Shown piece by piece: positions 22,877-35,800 of a DNA stretch of 64,000 nucleotides (position 1 is the first letter of the stretch; the number at the start of each line of letters is the position of its first letter). The notes under the pieces were generated by a model. It was not told the DNA's origin, did no database searches, and worked only from the letters and a program-made list of their open reading frames with translations. The stretch comes from Phytoseiulus persimilis. Taxonomy: Eukaryota > Arthropoda > Arachnida > Mesostigmata > Phytoseiidae. The translations under genes were made by a program, and so were the position numbers. The stretch is from contig CM075102.1 in NCBI GenBank assembly GCA_037576195.1, positions 33,786,745 to 33,850,744 of the forward strand, in the 5' to 3' direction.

Positions 22877-24879
22877 GCACGTTATCGACTACGATTGTCT
22901 TTCTCTGTTCAGCTCTGTGAGATTCTGGCACCCATATTCTTGAGAGCTTTCTCACGCTTCACGTGGTGACAGCTAGAATGCGATCATGTTTCCGAATTTT
23001 TCCACAACATGAGAAAAACATCGTAACCATGAGTTCTACGACTCCGCGTTCCAGCCGCTAGTTAGCCCTCGCTCTATTCTATGATTCCTCTTTCGAAGAA
23101 CGCTGTTCTGATTGAGAGAAAGAAAGAAGAAATGGAATCCAACGCCTGCGAGTCACGGGGACGAATTTTTAGTCTCTCTCCCTTCTCATCCCGTAACTTA
23201 CTCTTCTAGGGCTTGCGGAGCGTGTCTGATGACAGGGTTCGTTCACAGCATCTACGGCGAAAAATCGCTAGCCCACTGCATGGTTGGCATCCATGGTTCA
23301 TGGGTGAGCGCTTCGACCGATCGATGGAAAACGAGCTGCTGTTTTGATCCGTTGTCACATTTCTTCGCTGCTTCCCTTGTGTTCTCTCGGACTCGGTCAA
23401 TCTTCTGACTCGACGTCATCCGGTCTGATCTAGCTCAGAGATTCAACTCATACCCTTCTGATTTCCAGCTCATCGTCAGGATACTAAGTTTCCTCATCTC
23501 GTGCTTCTGCTGTCAGCATCACGATGAAAACTCCGACGAGGTTGAAGACTGAAGAAGTTCTCAGAGGGGCTCCGATGAGTTCAGGGAAAATTGTGGCGAG
23601 GTGTTTGTTACAAATGTATATTTCAGCGGAAACTCTTCGAATTCAAATAAAACCCAATGAGGGCGTATTTGTAGCTCGCTTCCTCCGGCGTCACGTCGGC
23701 GTCGGGCGTCACCTCACAAGTCGTCACGTTCTACTCCAATGTTGTGTCCTAATAGCTCGATGCTCTTTTTGCACGAAACGCTCTTCACGATTCCTGCACC
23801 CTCCGTTTTCCTGGAACTCGTTTTGCACCCTGGGCTGCGGAATACTTGCCCACAGACCTGTGGGCGCGATGGTACCCTTCTCATGGTTAGTATGAAGTTG
23901 GGGCGCCCAAGAGACTGCTTCCGTGGGTCGAGCAAACTCTAGCCAGAGCACAATCAGAAGCGCGAACGACAAAGTTTGCATGAATCGACTGGGAGTCCAC
24001 TGAACAACGGCGTTTCGATCACGACTTCAGGAGACTCGGATCGGGTACCGAAACGAGACCGTTTCCAGCTTTAGGTCCGGACATTGGCATTGGAGCGAGG
24101 GAGAGCATTATGAGTCTGAAGCTTGAGAAGAAAATCCAACTCCGTCACGGAGCCACGGAGCCCGCCAGCGAAGCTTCTCTGCGCGCTTCTATGCCAGCCC
24201 CGGTATCAGCGGCTGTTTCAAAAACAAATAATCGACACCAGCACAGACTGGGAGTGACAAAGAAGGAACAGCGGCAGTGTGTCCCGTTGTATCATGTGAT
24301 GTTGAATCCAAACTGATAAGGTTTGACAGCACACCTGTTCATTCCCGATCGACACGTTCCTCCAATCCGGAGAAGAAGGTGAGCAAGTTGAAGGTTCCTG
24401 GACGCTGCTGTCAGAGCCAAGTTCGAATCTGTCGGTTTGGATCTCAATCATACTCCTTATCTTTTGAGGAGTGATCCCGTGGGGACCCTCCCCTCCCGCG
24501 CGTCCGTTGGCTTCTCTCCTCCCCAGGGGCTCCGGGCATGAAAGCAGAGTTATGATACGGGAGACGTGGGCACGATGGTTTCTGATAACTGAGTCATCTC
24601 TTCCTGTCCTGATCGCGTATTCGAACGACCGTCGAGGAAAGCACTGTGTGCAGTTCAATGACTTCTTGGAGCGTCTAGAAATTTTCAATTCCCAGTGATC
24701 AAGCTTTTTGTGTGAGATCAAACCTCGAGTATTCGCATGGTCAGGGGGCGTGGTCGGTTTCCCCGTGTGAATCGAAATCCATTTAATATAAGTTTCGATC
24801 TCATGGTGTTCGCAGGAATCAATCGGAGAAGTCCCCATAGACTCTGCTCTCGAAGCTCATCGCGGCTCCTTTGTTACAG
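22877..24879. other. Interval between MFS gene and WASHC5
   Basis: About 2 kb. It contains the putative minus-strand secreted ORF at 23.72-23.98 kb, an AATAAA on the + strand at 23646-23651 that may be too far to serve the transporter, and a 206-codon minus-strand ORF (24218-24838) without recognisable features. The WASHC5 start codon directly follows a good splice acceptor (TTGTTACAG), so a 5' leader intron of that gene probably ends here. Confidence 0.5.
23724..23981 (-). CDS. Putative small secreted protein, 85 residues
   Basis: The ORF begins with a convincing signal peptide (core LSFALLIVLWLEFA, then RPTEA before the likely cleavage) and continues with a hydrophilic segment containing two cysteine-poor, charged stretches. 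No domain or dibasic peptide pattern is recognised. The minus-strand orientation puts it antiparallel to both neighbours. It could be a complete small protein or the first exon of a larger one. A chance hydrophobic start is possible. Confidence 0.33.
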   Translation of the reverse strand: MQTLSFALLIVLWLEFARPTEAVSWAPQLHTNHEKGTIAPTGLWASIPQPRVQNEFQENGGCRNREERFVQKEHRAIRTQHWSRT

Positions 24880-27800
24880 ATGGATTTCCTCGCTGAAAAT
24901 AACTCTTGCGGGCAGACACTGCTTCAGATTGTCTCCCAGGGAAATACTATTTTGGCCGAGCTTACGAGACTCTCTTCAATGATTCCTCCGCAGCTGAGTC
25001 ATGACCGATATTCGGAAATCGTTCTGGACTTCAGCTACTTCAAGACGATCGAGGCTTTCGAGAAAAAACTTGACAACGACACCCGACTCCAAGACATGGA
25101 CGAAGTTTTTAAGGAAACCCATCTTAACCTGTTGTCGAAGTTTTACCTTGTCTTCGAGTGTGTCCATCAATTCACGGTGGAGCTGAACCATTTTCTCGCA
25201 GAACTCGAAGAAGGTGTCTTCATCCAACAGTCTCTTGAGACAGTGTTGAACAATGTCGACGGAAAGCAGCTCCTGGCAGAAGCTCTGTACATTTGCGGAA
25301 TAATGCTCCTGTATATCGACGAGAAATTCGAAGGATCTTTACGAGAGAAGATTCTGGTTCTCTACTACCGGTATTCTGCGCAACGGTCGAATCTGGTGTC
25401 GAATGTCGACGACGTTTGCACACTCTTCCGATCAACGGGTTACGTGGCTAAGAAAACTCGACCTCCCAACTATCCCGAAGAGTATTTCAAGCGAGTCGGC
25501 GTGAACTCGGATTTCGTCACGATACTGCTTGGTCGTCTGAGATCGGACGATATCTACAATCAGGTCCCCCTGTATCCACAGCCGGTTCATCGCAGTGTAG
25601 CGCTCGCCAACCAGGCTGCCCTGCTCTACGTTGCTCTTTTTTTTGACGCCCGAGTCCTCCACCAGGAAACCGCTGTGATGCGCGAAGTCGTCGACAAATA
25701 TTTCGCTGACAACTGGGTGATCGCGACGTACATGGGCAACGTTGTCAACCTCATCGACGCCTGGGAGCCTTACCGAGCGGCCCGCTCGGCCCTCCAGAAC
25801 GTGCAGGATCCGAAAACCGTACAAACGCGATGCGAGGAAATGCACGAAAAAGTAGCAAAGCTCATACCTCAGGTGGACAACGTTCTCAAAGAAGGCGTTC
25901 TCACCGAAAACATGGTGCTTGAGAAGCTGCAAAAACTTCTCTCATTCGCTCGAGACTGTAACGTCACGCTGCGGTGGTTGATGCTGCACACGGCCAAGAC
26001 GCCAGAATTGTTTTCCAAAAGAGCCAAGCAGATGCGAGACATTGTTCTGCAAAAGCACAACCCGTTGGCTCTCTTCAGTTTGTTACTTCACACTGCCGAA
26101 TTCGAGCACAAATTCAAGGAAGTCCTCCAGCAGCTTCTCAGGCATAGAGAAGGAAAGTGGAATTATCTGAAGAAAGAAGGCTCTGAGCGCTTGCGCGAGC
26201 TCTCGGAGGCGTACTCCGGAGAGCGGCCGTTGTATCGAGTCGAAAAGATCGAACGACTCCAGAAGTGGTTCGAAGATATATCGAAACAGGTGGACTCGCT
26301 GTCGCAGGAAGATCCGGTTGCTGTTGGGCGGCGGATCGTGCAGCTCATCAACGCACTGGAACAAGTTCAAGGATTCCATCAAATCGAGGGTTGGTTTCCG
26401 AGCTGCGAGACTTGTCGAAACTGTCTGATATCGCTGTGATGTCCTTTCAGAACCCATTGACTCATATTTGATCCTCACCTCTTACTCTCTACTCAGGGCA
26501 TGCTCATATTCGACAATGCGTCCAGGAGAGCCGGCAGCAGCTGCACAAAATGTTAAGATTGCTATCCATAAAGGATGAGCTGCTGGCCCATCTCGACGTG
26601 ATCGCCGATGTGTCCTATGCTTGGCTGCTGGTCGATGCTTACACGGCGCAGATGCAAGGAGGTATCAAACAAAATCCAAAAATGGTGGTCAAACTCCGTG
26701 CAACGTTCTTAAAACTTGCGTCCGCCCTGGATCTCCCTTTGCTCCGAATCATTCAAGCGTCTTCGAAAGGTACGAAATTTCGATATCTTCAATCGTCGAC
26801 CCCTGACCCGAGACGGCGCCTTCGTCCCATTGGGAATTTTCGGGGGTGTAGAATGAATCAGCTCCGAAAACTCCCATGATGAGCACTCTCTTAGCAGATC
26901 CTGTAACAAATGTCCGGCATGACAACAACCACCAGGTTCACTGCCGTTGAATCAGCTCCTACAAATTTAATAACGTCGAGCATGTATTGACGCTGTGACT
27001 TACGCCTTGCAGACATGGAAGCAGTTTCCGCCTTCTACTCAAATGAGCTCATCGGCTACATCCGACGAGTTCTCCACATCATTCCAGAAACCATGTTCAC
27101 CCTCCTCGCGAGAATCATCCATCTGCAAACCAACTGCATCAAACAGCTGCCAACTCGCTTGATGAAAGATCAGCTGAAAGAATACGCACAGCTGGACGAG
27201 CGCGCGGAAGTTGCCAAGCTCACTCACGATATCAGTGTTTTTACTGACGGAGTGCTAGAAATGAAGACGACACTCGTCGGTATCGTCGAGATCGATCCGC
27301 GTCAACTCCTCGAGGACGGCATTCGGAAGGAGCTCGTCAACCAGCTCAGTCTTTCTTTGCACAACGGACTCATATTTGCGGCGAAGCCGAAACAGGGTGA
27401 AATGCTAGAGAAGCTGACCAAACTCACTCAAGTGGTCAGTGGTTACCATAGATCTTTCGAGTACGTCCAAGACTACATTGGCATCAGAGGACTGAAAATG
27501 TTCCAGGAAGAGTTTTCTCGGATCGTCAACTACAATGTTGAACAAGAGTGCAATGCGTATTTAAGGCAACAAATCCACGATTGGGAGTCGGAATACCAAT
27601 CGAAGAAAGTTCCCATTCCTAAGTATGCGCCTCTGGACACATCGGCAGTGAACTTCATCGGGAGACTGTTGAACGAGCTGCTGCGATTGACCGACCCCAC
27701 TCTGACTGTATACTTGGATTCATTGTGCACGTGGTATGATCGTGTCCTGCATACGAAGGTCTTGATTTTGTCGGACTTCGCAACCATGCTCAAAGGCTTG

Positions 27801-28661
27801 GGAGCGGTTGGGATGGTTGGCTTGGACCGTTTGCTGTCTTTTCGCATTCGGAAAAAGCTCCAGGATCTCTCTAACTCCTTGAACAGAACCCTTGATGACC
27901 AATATTGGTCTCAGGCCCTGGCTGCCCTGGCCCAGAGCTTGAAGAGAACGACCGTGGACGGATATGTGAAACTGGTAACACCGTTCGTTGCAAAAGTCTC
28001 CAAGCTGTACCCTAGCCTGGCCCAAACTCTGATGACGATCGGTCAGATGACGCTTCTCCGCCGTCACATCAGTCACGAACTGAAGAAGAACGCCAAATTC
28101 AACGGGAAAAACCTATCAGCCGCCCTCAGAGCACTTAACGATGCTACGATGCTGCATATGCCGGAAAGAACTTCCCAAGCCGAGAACGAATATCTTGAGC
28201 GTTTGGCTACCCATCTGAAAATGTGCGGTATTTATGATCCGCTGAAGCAAATTTATATCCAAAACTCGTCTTCTCAAAATCTACCGTTGTTCCTTGCGCT
28301 CTCAATGGTATCGAGCATGCCGAAGTTCACGTATTCACGTTCTGTGGGCTGTTTGGTGGCCAAGAGCAAACAAACCGTCGATTGCGTGCCATTCACCTAC
28401 GGAGTGTTCGTGTTTCTGTCGCAGTTCCACATGGACTACACTGAAGATTTCATCGAAAACCTCTGTACATACATAAAGTCAGCTTCATTCCCAGTGGCTC
28501 AGTCTGGAAGGGTCGACGCAGACCTCGCAAATCTACTAACGTTCTTGGACTTTGCCAGCTTGGAACTCGAATGCGTCGACAGGGAAACACTCGTTAGAAA
28601 CCTGCCGGAATTCATACTCACCCAGTATAAAGATTTGTTGACACTGGGAGCCGAGAAATGA
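24880..28661 (+). CDS. WASHC5: WASH complex subunit 5 (strumpellin)
   Basis: Three exons (24880-26389, 26497-26769, 27013-28661) give 1143 residues, close to the 1159 of human strumpellin. Similarity runs end to end: the start MDFLAENN, then IIFDFSYFK-like, YNQVPLYPQP, WVIATYMGNVVNLIDAWEPY, DCNVTLRWLMLHTA, LRATFLKLASALDLPLLRI, RRVLHIIPETMF, QLLEDGIRKELV and RSFEYVQDYI blocks. The family (Pfam Strumpellin) is a helical scaffold of the WASH complex, which activates Arp2/3 on endosomes for cargo sorting. I chose ATG 24880 because homology begins there; the bases before it form a splice acceptor, so the 5' UTR is probably spliced. All exon phases agree (1, 1). No defect was seen. Confidence 0.97.
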
Positions 28662-30676
28662 GGCACTTCATAGTTTTAAGAGTTTATGAATGGTCAACAC
28701 ACAACCCAGATGTGAGTTGATTTTTGGAAGCTTGTTGATCGCTAGTCACGAGTCAGGGTAGGAATATGAAATCACACAACATTCCATAGAAATATTTTCG
28801 TTTATTGTTGAACGTTTCCGTGATAAAGTCAAGTAACTTACGCAATGGGACCTTTGCGAAATATCTTCGAGAAGCTCATCGGTTCCTCATGGGGGTGGAA
28901 TGCTTGAGAGTGGGAGATGGAGAAAGAGCGCGCGGATTGGAACAACTGTGGCCTTGGAATTCTCTCCCAATTCACTGATAGTCAACGGAAACAAGCAGGA
29001 ACATCCAGATTGGCCACCGGGGCGTGGCGATTTCCATTCCTCATCCGATTTTCGACGGCGGCCCCGGGCCTACCGAAAGAGCTTAGAAGAAATCCTCATC
29101 ATTCAGATTCGGATCCATTTCATACTGGAAGCATCAACGCGTTGCCGACTGTCCCAGCGATATACCGTTGGAACGTTTGCCTGCATGAAGAAAAGTTCAT
29201 TTGGCATCAGTATACAAAGATCTTACTCCGCAAGTCATGGAACCGAAACAAACACACCCGGGCTGAGGTTCCTGAACGGTGGGAAATTCGTTGATCTAGA
29301 GACCCCTGCCATGAGTAGTGGTTCTTGCACTCACCAGTGCTGGAACTATCAAACAGGTGAAAAGTGAAGGATTATTTTCTACATTCTGTGAGAACTCCGG
29401 GGTCGTACTGATGCTCCTAATCGCTTGTACACGCAGATCGTCTTGATTGACTTAACGGGCTCTCGACGAGTTCCACCTGGCCCTCAGAGCTGGTTGTTCA
29501 ACGAAGTTTCCAGAATCCAAAAGACGGAGATACGCCCCGGGTCTCGTCAGCCAAAGACACCTTGAGTGTCTTTTCAGGAGTCTGTTGGAACGACAAACGT
29601 CCGCCTCAACATCCTGACTGGCCACTACCGTGGGATCTGGGTCACGCACTGAGTTGACGATGGGAAAAACGACTCGTATTATGGACATTCTTGCGCGGCA
29701 GAAATCAATCCGCTCCTGTAAAACCATACTGCGAACCGAACAGAGATACTCCGTTCATACTCTGGGCGAGCTGTCGATAGCAGGTTCCCTGATATCTGGA
29801 ATCGAGCTAGAACGATCGTGAGGTACCTAAGATGCCGGATCACGCGGTCTTCTTGAAGATGAGACGGGCATTTTGGGTCAAGCAACAAGGGGATCATTTG
29901 ATGCGTCGGATCTGAGCCTCTGCTCGTCCACCGGCGTGCCATTGCAGCACGTGAACAACGGGGAACACCGTGCCCAGTATGACTGCATTTTGAGGGACAT
30001 TCGTTGATGAGCCGATATTTTTTTCGTCCACGAAAGCGATGGCATTGCGAGGGCGAAGAGGCGAGTTCCGCACAGCCCGTGGTTTAGAGGATTGTTAATC
30101 GATCGTCCCATTGGCTGATTGGGCTCATCAGAGGCCGTTCCGGAATTTTCCGAACGAGCTCCTTGGGCGAATTCTGTGTGTCGATACGAATATGCTGCGG
30201 TGTGGGAATCTTGCTCGAGGCTCCATGACCGATGACCCGCCAAACTCATTCCAAGGTCCAGAGGCCGTTGATCCTACTTCAAGGAGATTTCTCTCAAACA
30301 TCCGGGGGGAAACGTCTCAGGAATCTAGGAGTCGTTGCAGCATCGTGTTTCTGATTGAAGGTCTCGGTCCTGGTCCTGTTCCCTAGGGCTCGATCCCTAT
30401 CTGACAGTCACTGTCAATTCAAAAGTTGGCGGGCGTGTCTCGGGTGGCATCCGCTTCGCGAAAGAAGGGGAGTGTGGAAGCATCGTTTCGCCGTTACGTT
30501 CACCGAATAAGTTTATTCGTCGACAGGACCTAACTTCAGAAGCTAAGGCATGATCAGAGTCTCAGAAATCCATCTCATACGCTGCGTGAAGCGAATTTTT
30601 GCGAAATATCATTGAAGCGAGAGTGCTGGCCCCTAGCGGTGGGCGCCGGGTCTAGCGGAACCATGGCGTCAACGAT
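28662..30676. other. Intergenic interval between WASHC5 and RpL5
   Basis: About 2 kb with no recognisable gene or repeat. A perfect AATAAA was not seen in the first few hundred bases after WASHC5. The right part should contain the RpL5 promoter. Confidence 0.5.
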
Positions 30677-30788
30677 TCTTTTCTCGACGAGGCCTGATCG
30701 ACGCGGTCAGGCGGTAAGTTGAAGCCGCGTGGAAACACGAAGTGCTGATTACCCCACGTCTCCGACGAGTTGTTGAAAGACACTCAGA
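30677..30788 (+). promoter_or_regulatory. RpL5 5' leader: TOP-like tract and leader intron
   Basis: A pyrimidine tract (TTCTTTTCTCG at about 30676-30686) resembles the TOP start site of ribosomal protein mRNAs. A strong donor (GCG/GTAAGT, exon end 30713) and an acceptor (ACTCAG, ending 30787) define a 74-nt leader intron that stops one base before the start codon. Transcription start and TOP control are inferred. Confidence 0.5.
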
Positions 30789-32844
30789 ATGGCGTTCGTC
30801 AAAGTTGTGAAGAACAAGGCCTACTTCAAAAGATTCCAGGTGAGTAATGAGTTCTATCGGCGGTGGTAGCTGCCGGCCACGTGTGGCCGCATGGCACCGC
30901 TCCTTGCGATTCTTCGTGGAGGAATGTCTCAGACATCCCAAACCTGTGGCGTGGATCCGTTTGAAAAAGTGTCGGGCGCGTCGTACGTTAGGCGCCCGCC
31001 GTCCATGTCGCGTTGCACTCGCAGAATTTGTGTGAAGCTACCCATGCGAGGCGTTAGAGGGAAAGCTCCAGCTGTTCTTCCCAGTGAATGCCTCTCAGGA
31101 AATCTCCTGCTGGAGTGAGAGATCTGGAACTGAACCGAGCTTCCTCTGCAGGTCAAGTTCAAGAGGAGGCGTGAGGGTAAGACCGACTACTACGCCCGGA
31201 AGCGTTTGGTCGTCCAAGCGAAGAACAAGTACAACACCCCCAAGTACCGCATGATCGTTCGCATAACGAACCGCGACATCATCACCCAGATTGCCTACGC
31301 TCGTTTGGAAGGTTCGTAACGCTGTACCAACTCTTTCCTTCAGAATTTTCTCCGACGTTCATATATCCCCTGAGTTGGCGAAACCAGTTTCGAATTCACT
31401 CCCATCGGATCCGCGACCCATAGCAGTGTTTGTGTTGAAACTTTGCAACGTTTGTCGTAGGTGACGTGATCATCTGCGCGGCCTACTCTTCTGAACTTCC
31501 CCGGTATGGAATCAAGCTCGGTCTCACCAACTATGCCGCTGCTTACTGCACTGGTCTACTGCTGGCCCGTCGTCTGCTCCAGAAGTTCAAGCTCGACTCC
31601 ATCTACAAGGGTCTTGAGGAGGCCACTGGCGAAGACTACGAGGTCGAAGATGTTGATGACAAGCCCGGAGCATTCCGTTGCTACCTCGATGTTGGTTTGG
31701 CGAGAACCTCGACTGGTGAGTGGTCTGCCTTAGAGCATGCTCATGAATCTTTCGTTCACCGTCGACTCGTATGGACGCTTTTTGTGAACGAGTAGCTTTG
31801 AGGACTGGGGGAGCGTATCGTGAATGTCGTTCAGCGCCCCCTCCCTCCCTGCAATCGCCTTGTAACATAGCAGAGATTCCGGTGATCAGCCGTTTCCCCG
31901 CTACTGCCAAGGCGAATAGAAAGGTCTTCTTTGCAACAGGTAGTGGGGCCATTCATGGGTCATTGCCTTACTTGAGCGGACGACAATTCGCGAGGCACAC
32001 CTCCCAGCGAAATTCTGTCGAACCAGCTCCTTTATATCAGTTACTGGTCAAATACCAGTGTCTTGTGAGAGGAGCTCATATCAATGTTCTTTCGTTTCAT
32101 CCTAAGCAACCGCTGACTGGCGTGCTAGGCTCACCGAATTGATACACTCGGAACCACCGAATGATTATATCACACCTCTAGATTCTCACCTTGATTAACC
32201 CCTTGCTGGCATCGAAATCTCGTTTCTCTCATGGAATGCGATGTGGCGCTAACGAGGGCATAAAAAAACTCTTCGAAATCTGTGCCCAGCCCTATGGCTT
32301 CGCACACTCCATAGTCGAGAACACTCAAATGAATTTTACGATCCCGACACTCCCATCTAGATGTTCGTCTCATCTCGATATCTCTCTCGTCTCACGTCTC
32401 CCCTGTCTGTCCCATACAGGTGCTCGTATCTTCGGGGCCATGAAGGGAGCCGTCGATGGAGGGCTCAACATCCCCCACTCCAACAAGCGTTTCCCCGGAT
32501 ACGATCCCGAGAGCAAGGAATTCAACGCTGAAACCCACAAGCAGCACATCTACGGCCAGCACATCGCTGAGTACATGCGTTCGCTGCTCGATGAGAACGA
32601 GGAAGCCTACAAGACCCAGTTTGCTCGCTACATCAAGGCCGGTGTTTCCGCTGACGACATCGAAGGTCTCTACAAGAAGGCTCATCAGGCGATTCGCAAG
32701 GACCCTGTGCACAAGCCCAAGCCGAAGAAGACCGTCGAGAAGAAGATTTGGACCGCGCAGCCCATGACTCGTGCCCAGAGGAAGAGCCGTGTGGCACACA
32801 AGAAGAAGGCCTACATCAAGAAGCTCGAAGGGGGCGATGCCTGA
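30789..32844 (+). CDS. RpL5: 60S ribosomal protein L5 (uL18)
   Basis: Four coding exons (30789-30839, 31152-31311, 31461-31715, 32420-32844) give 296 residues, against 297 in human. Identity is high along the whole length: [92 protein letters not shown] and a lysine-rich tail. The protein binds 5S rRNA in the large subunit and, with L11, forms the 5S RNP. Phases are 0, 1, 1. I looked for C/D-box snoRNA motifs in the introns, because vertebrate RPL5 hosts one, and saw none. Expression is probably high, with codons favouring C or G at third positions. Confidence 0.98.
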
Positions 32845-32875
32845 GGCTCTCGACAACTCAACCGGCTGAAGTTTC

Positions 32876-32881
32876 AATAAA
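32876..32881 (+). terminator. RpL5 poly(A) signal AATAAA
   Basis: AATAAA lies 32 bases after the stop codon and is followed by a GT/T-rich stretch (GGAGGTTTTGTTGG), a good cleavage context giving a very short 3' UTR typical of ribosomal protein genes. Confidence 0.85.
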
Positions 32882-35800
32882 GTCGGAGGTTTTGTTGGAC
32901 TCGAATATCTGTTTTTTCCGCTTTTAAATATATAATTATCAGCTGCAATCGAGAAATTTGCCTCGATACGACCGGTCTGAAGTTTCTATAAGCGAATTGG
33001 AAAAGCACCACACTGAGTGGGATCTGGTCGACCTCCTCTTGCTGATAGCTTCTTCGTTAACTCAGGCTCGCGGATCCGATCGATTCGTCGTGCATCGTTC
33101 AAGCTCAGTCCCAGTCCAGAAAAGCTCATACCTGCTTCCTGCCAGTGGGCCTCTTCGGCCTTCTGTCAGGGTCGGTAGAATTTGAGATATGAAGGCGAAC
33201 CGTTGAGGTGCGAGGTTTTCCCGCGGGATCGACATGCTCAGATTCTTGAGATGTAGCCAACCAGGAGAGGGAGGAGAACAGAAAGAAAAATCAAAAATTA
33301 TTTGATGTTCTCAAGTTGAAGATAACTAAAAATCAGGTGCTCGCCTTCCCGAATTTCTCTCAAGGCTCTCGTCCCTCCTACGGACGCATTCGACTTCGGA
33401 CCCGGGGCTGCGTTGACTCAGGAGGACGAGAGTGACCTAGGTCGCGTCATAGTTCATGACTCGTATACGTTCACGAAGGCCTGAAAGGAGCACAGGAATT
33501 CTGAGAAACAGATGTTCGCTGTTCTCAAAGCAATGGAATATGTACTTCGGGAGTTACTTTGACGGCCCGAAGTTCCTGCTACATACCGATTTAGCGCCTA
33601 GAAAGAAGTTCACGCCTTGGGAGAATCGAGTGGGAGAGCGGCCCATTGGGTCCATGAACTTCCAGGGTTGGATTTCGCTGTCATCCACAAACCCCGGAAG
33701 AGCATCGGTCATGCGGATGCGCTGTCTCGCTTACCAAAAGAGTCAGAAATCGCTTCCTTGGCAACGGCTGCGGGTTTGAGTGAAAAGATTTTCGTGCTCG
33801 CTCGGGGAGAATATCGTGATTCTTCAGATTCGGGCGGTCATGGGTAGTTGGAGTACCTACCGGACAAGAGCTTTCATCGTCGCGATAGATCGGAATACAC
33901 GTTTCGCGGAAAGGCACGAGTACTATCTCCGAATTTCTTGAGCCTTGATCGTTGGTAGCCTCGTATACCCTCGAATTCAGCCGACCCCGGTAAAACGGCT
34001 AAAACAAGCTCATTAGCAGGAAGCGAAGATGAGACCTTTCCAGCCTGGGGCCGGTTGTCACAATGTCAGTTGTTCTTGAATTCCGATCGACTGTGAGCCT
34101 TATCATTCTTTCCGTAATACCGGCAGATCATTTCAAGGGCGGTATGTCCACAATTCACCGATTGTCAGGATGTCATGCCGTGTTCGGTCTTCCTCGGAAC
34201 TCGGAAAAATTTACGGTTCTGCGACCAGTGCGGTCAGACCGGGTTGGAAGTACACACCCGCTGAGGAACACTATCCTAGGAAGCCAAAGCCTGATTAGAT
34301 TCTCAGAGGTAGGGCAAGTGTGTTGTTCCGCCGTGTAGTACCGTTCCAGGGTTGAGATTCAGCCTAGATTGTTCTGAGTTCCGTATAGTGGTGATGCCCG
34401 GCTCGGAACCGTTCCCGCCAGGCAAGAACGCAGCTTCGGCGCAAACAGCCGGAACCCGAGCACAGGTAGATACGGTGGATGTCGCGGGACAGGAGGGTCA
34501 CTGAATGGCCTTGCGCCGATACGCGGCTTTCAACGACTGGAGAATCATCGCTGCACTCCTCGGGTGGAAGCGTCAAACACATGTGCTGTATTGGAGGCCA
34601 GAGAAACAGCTCGGGTCTCAGCTCGGAACGAAGCGACTCCCGGCCCATAGGCTACCGATACCTTGTCTGAAGCGTTAGAGCGAAGCCATTGAGTTAGATA
34701 CTTGTGTTCCCAATTAGCGAGCTCTGTCTCATTCGACTAAAATCGAAGCAACTGGACTTGAGCAGCCAGTCAGCCAACTAGCTAGTCGGCCACTCGAACT
34801 CGCATGCGGCAGAGCGTGAACGGTGTGCTGAGTGAACCAAGAGTCGACCGCAGATGTGGAACTTTTAATAGAGTTCCGTCCGCATACGAGCTCGCTAAGT
34901 GTAATTTTGTGCGGGGTCGGGCGTACTCCACAACCACTACCTGGCTACTTCCTTTCCTGTCCCCCGGACCATGTTCAAACCGTTCTCTGTCGGCGCCGAA
35001 ATAAATGTGTCCACCTTGTGTAAACGACGACAAACTACTAGCCTGTAGGGTCGATGGAGCGAGTGGCACCGAGCCAACAAGTCAGGCGGGGGCCATCGGA
35101 GGAATTCCTCCGTGAATTGTTCGACTTGCGGATATTTCCACCGCGCAGGGAACCCCATAAAGTTCTCTCCTCCGACGATCACAGGCGGTCTCGCGATCGA
35201 AAACTGTGGAGGTCGACGTGCAAAAAGCCAGTGGAAATTGCGATCTTTCCTCCGGTGCTCTTGCTGCTGTCACGCCGTCGTTTACAACCGTCTCTTCGAC
35301 CACGCGTTCGGGGCCGGCGACTCCACGAAGTTCCACGATGACTCCGTTGGCTTTTTCCCAGGGAATGGATCACATCGAGAATCTATCGGAGAACATAACA
35401 GTGATCATTCGCGAGACTGAGTCCAAGAATTTCATGCAATGTTGATTTGAAGGAGTCGTTATTTGCGATACTCTCAGTGTTTGAAAACGTCACAATGCAG
35501 GGGCCGTGCGACTCCGTATTTCGGCTGGAGCTCCACGTAATATTTTCTCTGTCGAACGGAATGGCGGCTCGTTTGGTTGCCCTCGCTGCGCTCCCCAGTA
35601 TGGGACAGGGTCGCGTTCGGCTCCGTTCGTTCGTCGTACGCCCCTATCGCAAAAGTGTCAGCGAATGTAGTCTCCTGCGGATCAGCCAAAGTAGCAAACC
35701 TCTGTGTGGAAAAGGAACCTGAATCGCTCAGGTTATAACCCGAACGCAGGTTGGTAAACGCCAGGATGCAGCGTTGCGAACTAGGCGGCGTTAGAACGAG

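Noticed and set aside
24302-24450. Weak inverted repeat with TTGAATCCAAAC-like arms
   Set aside because: Only about 15 of 19 positions match with a gap; not convincing as transposon ends.
30840-32419. snoRNA inside RpL5 introns
   Set aside because: Looked for paired C (TGATGA) and D (CTGA) boxes, as in vertebrate RPL5, and found none convincing.
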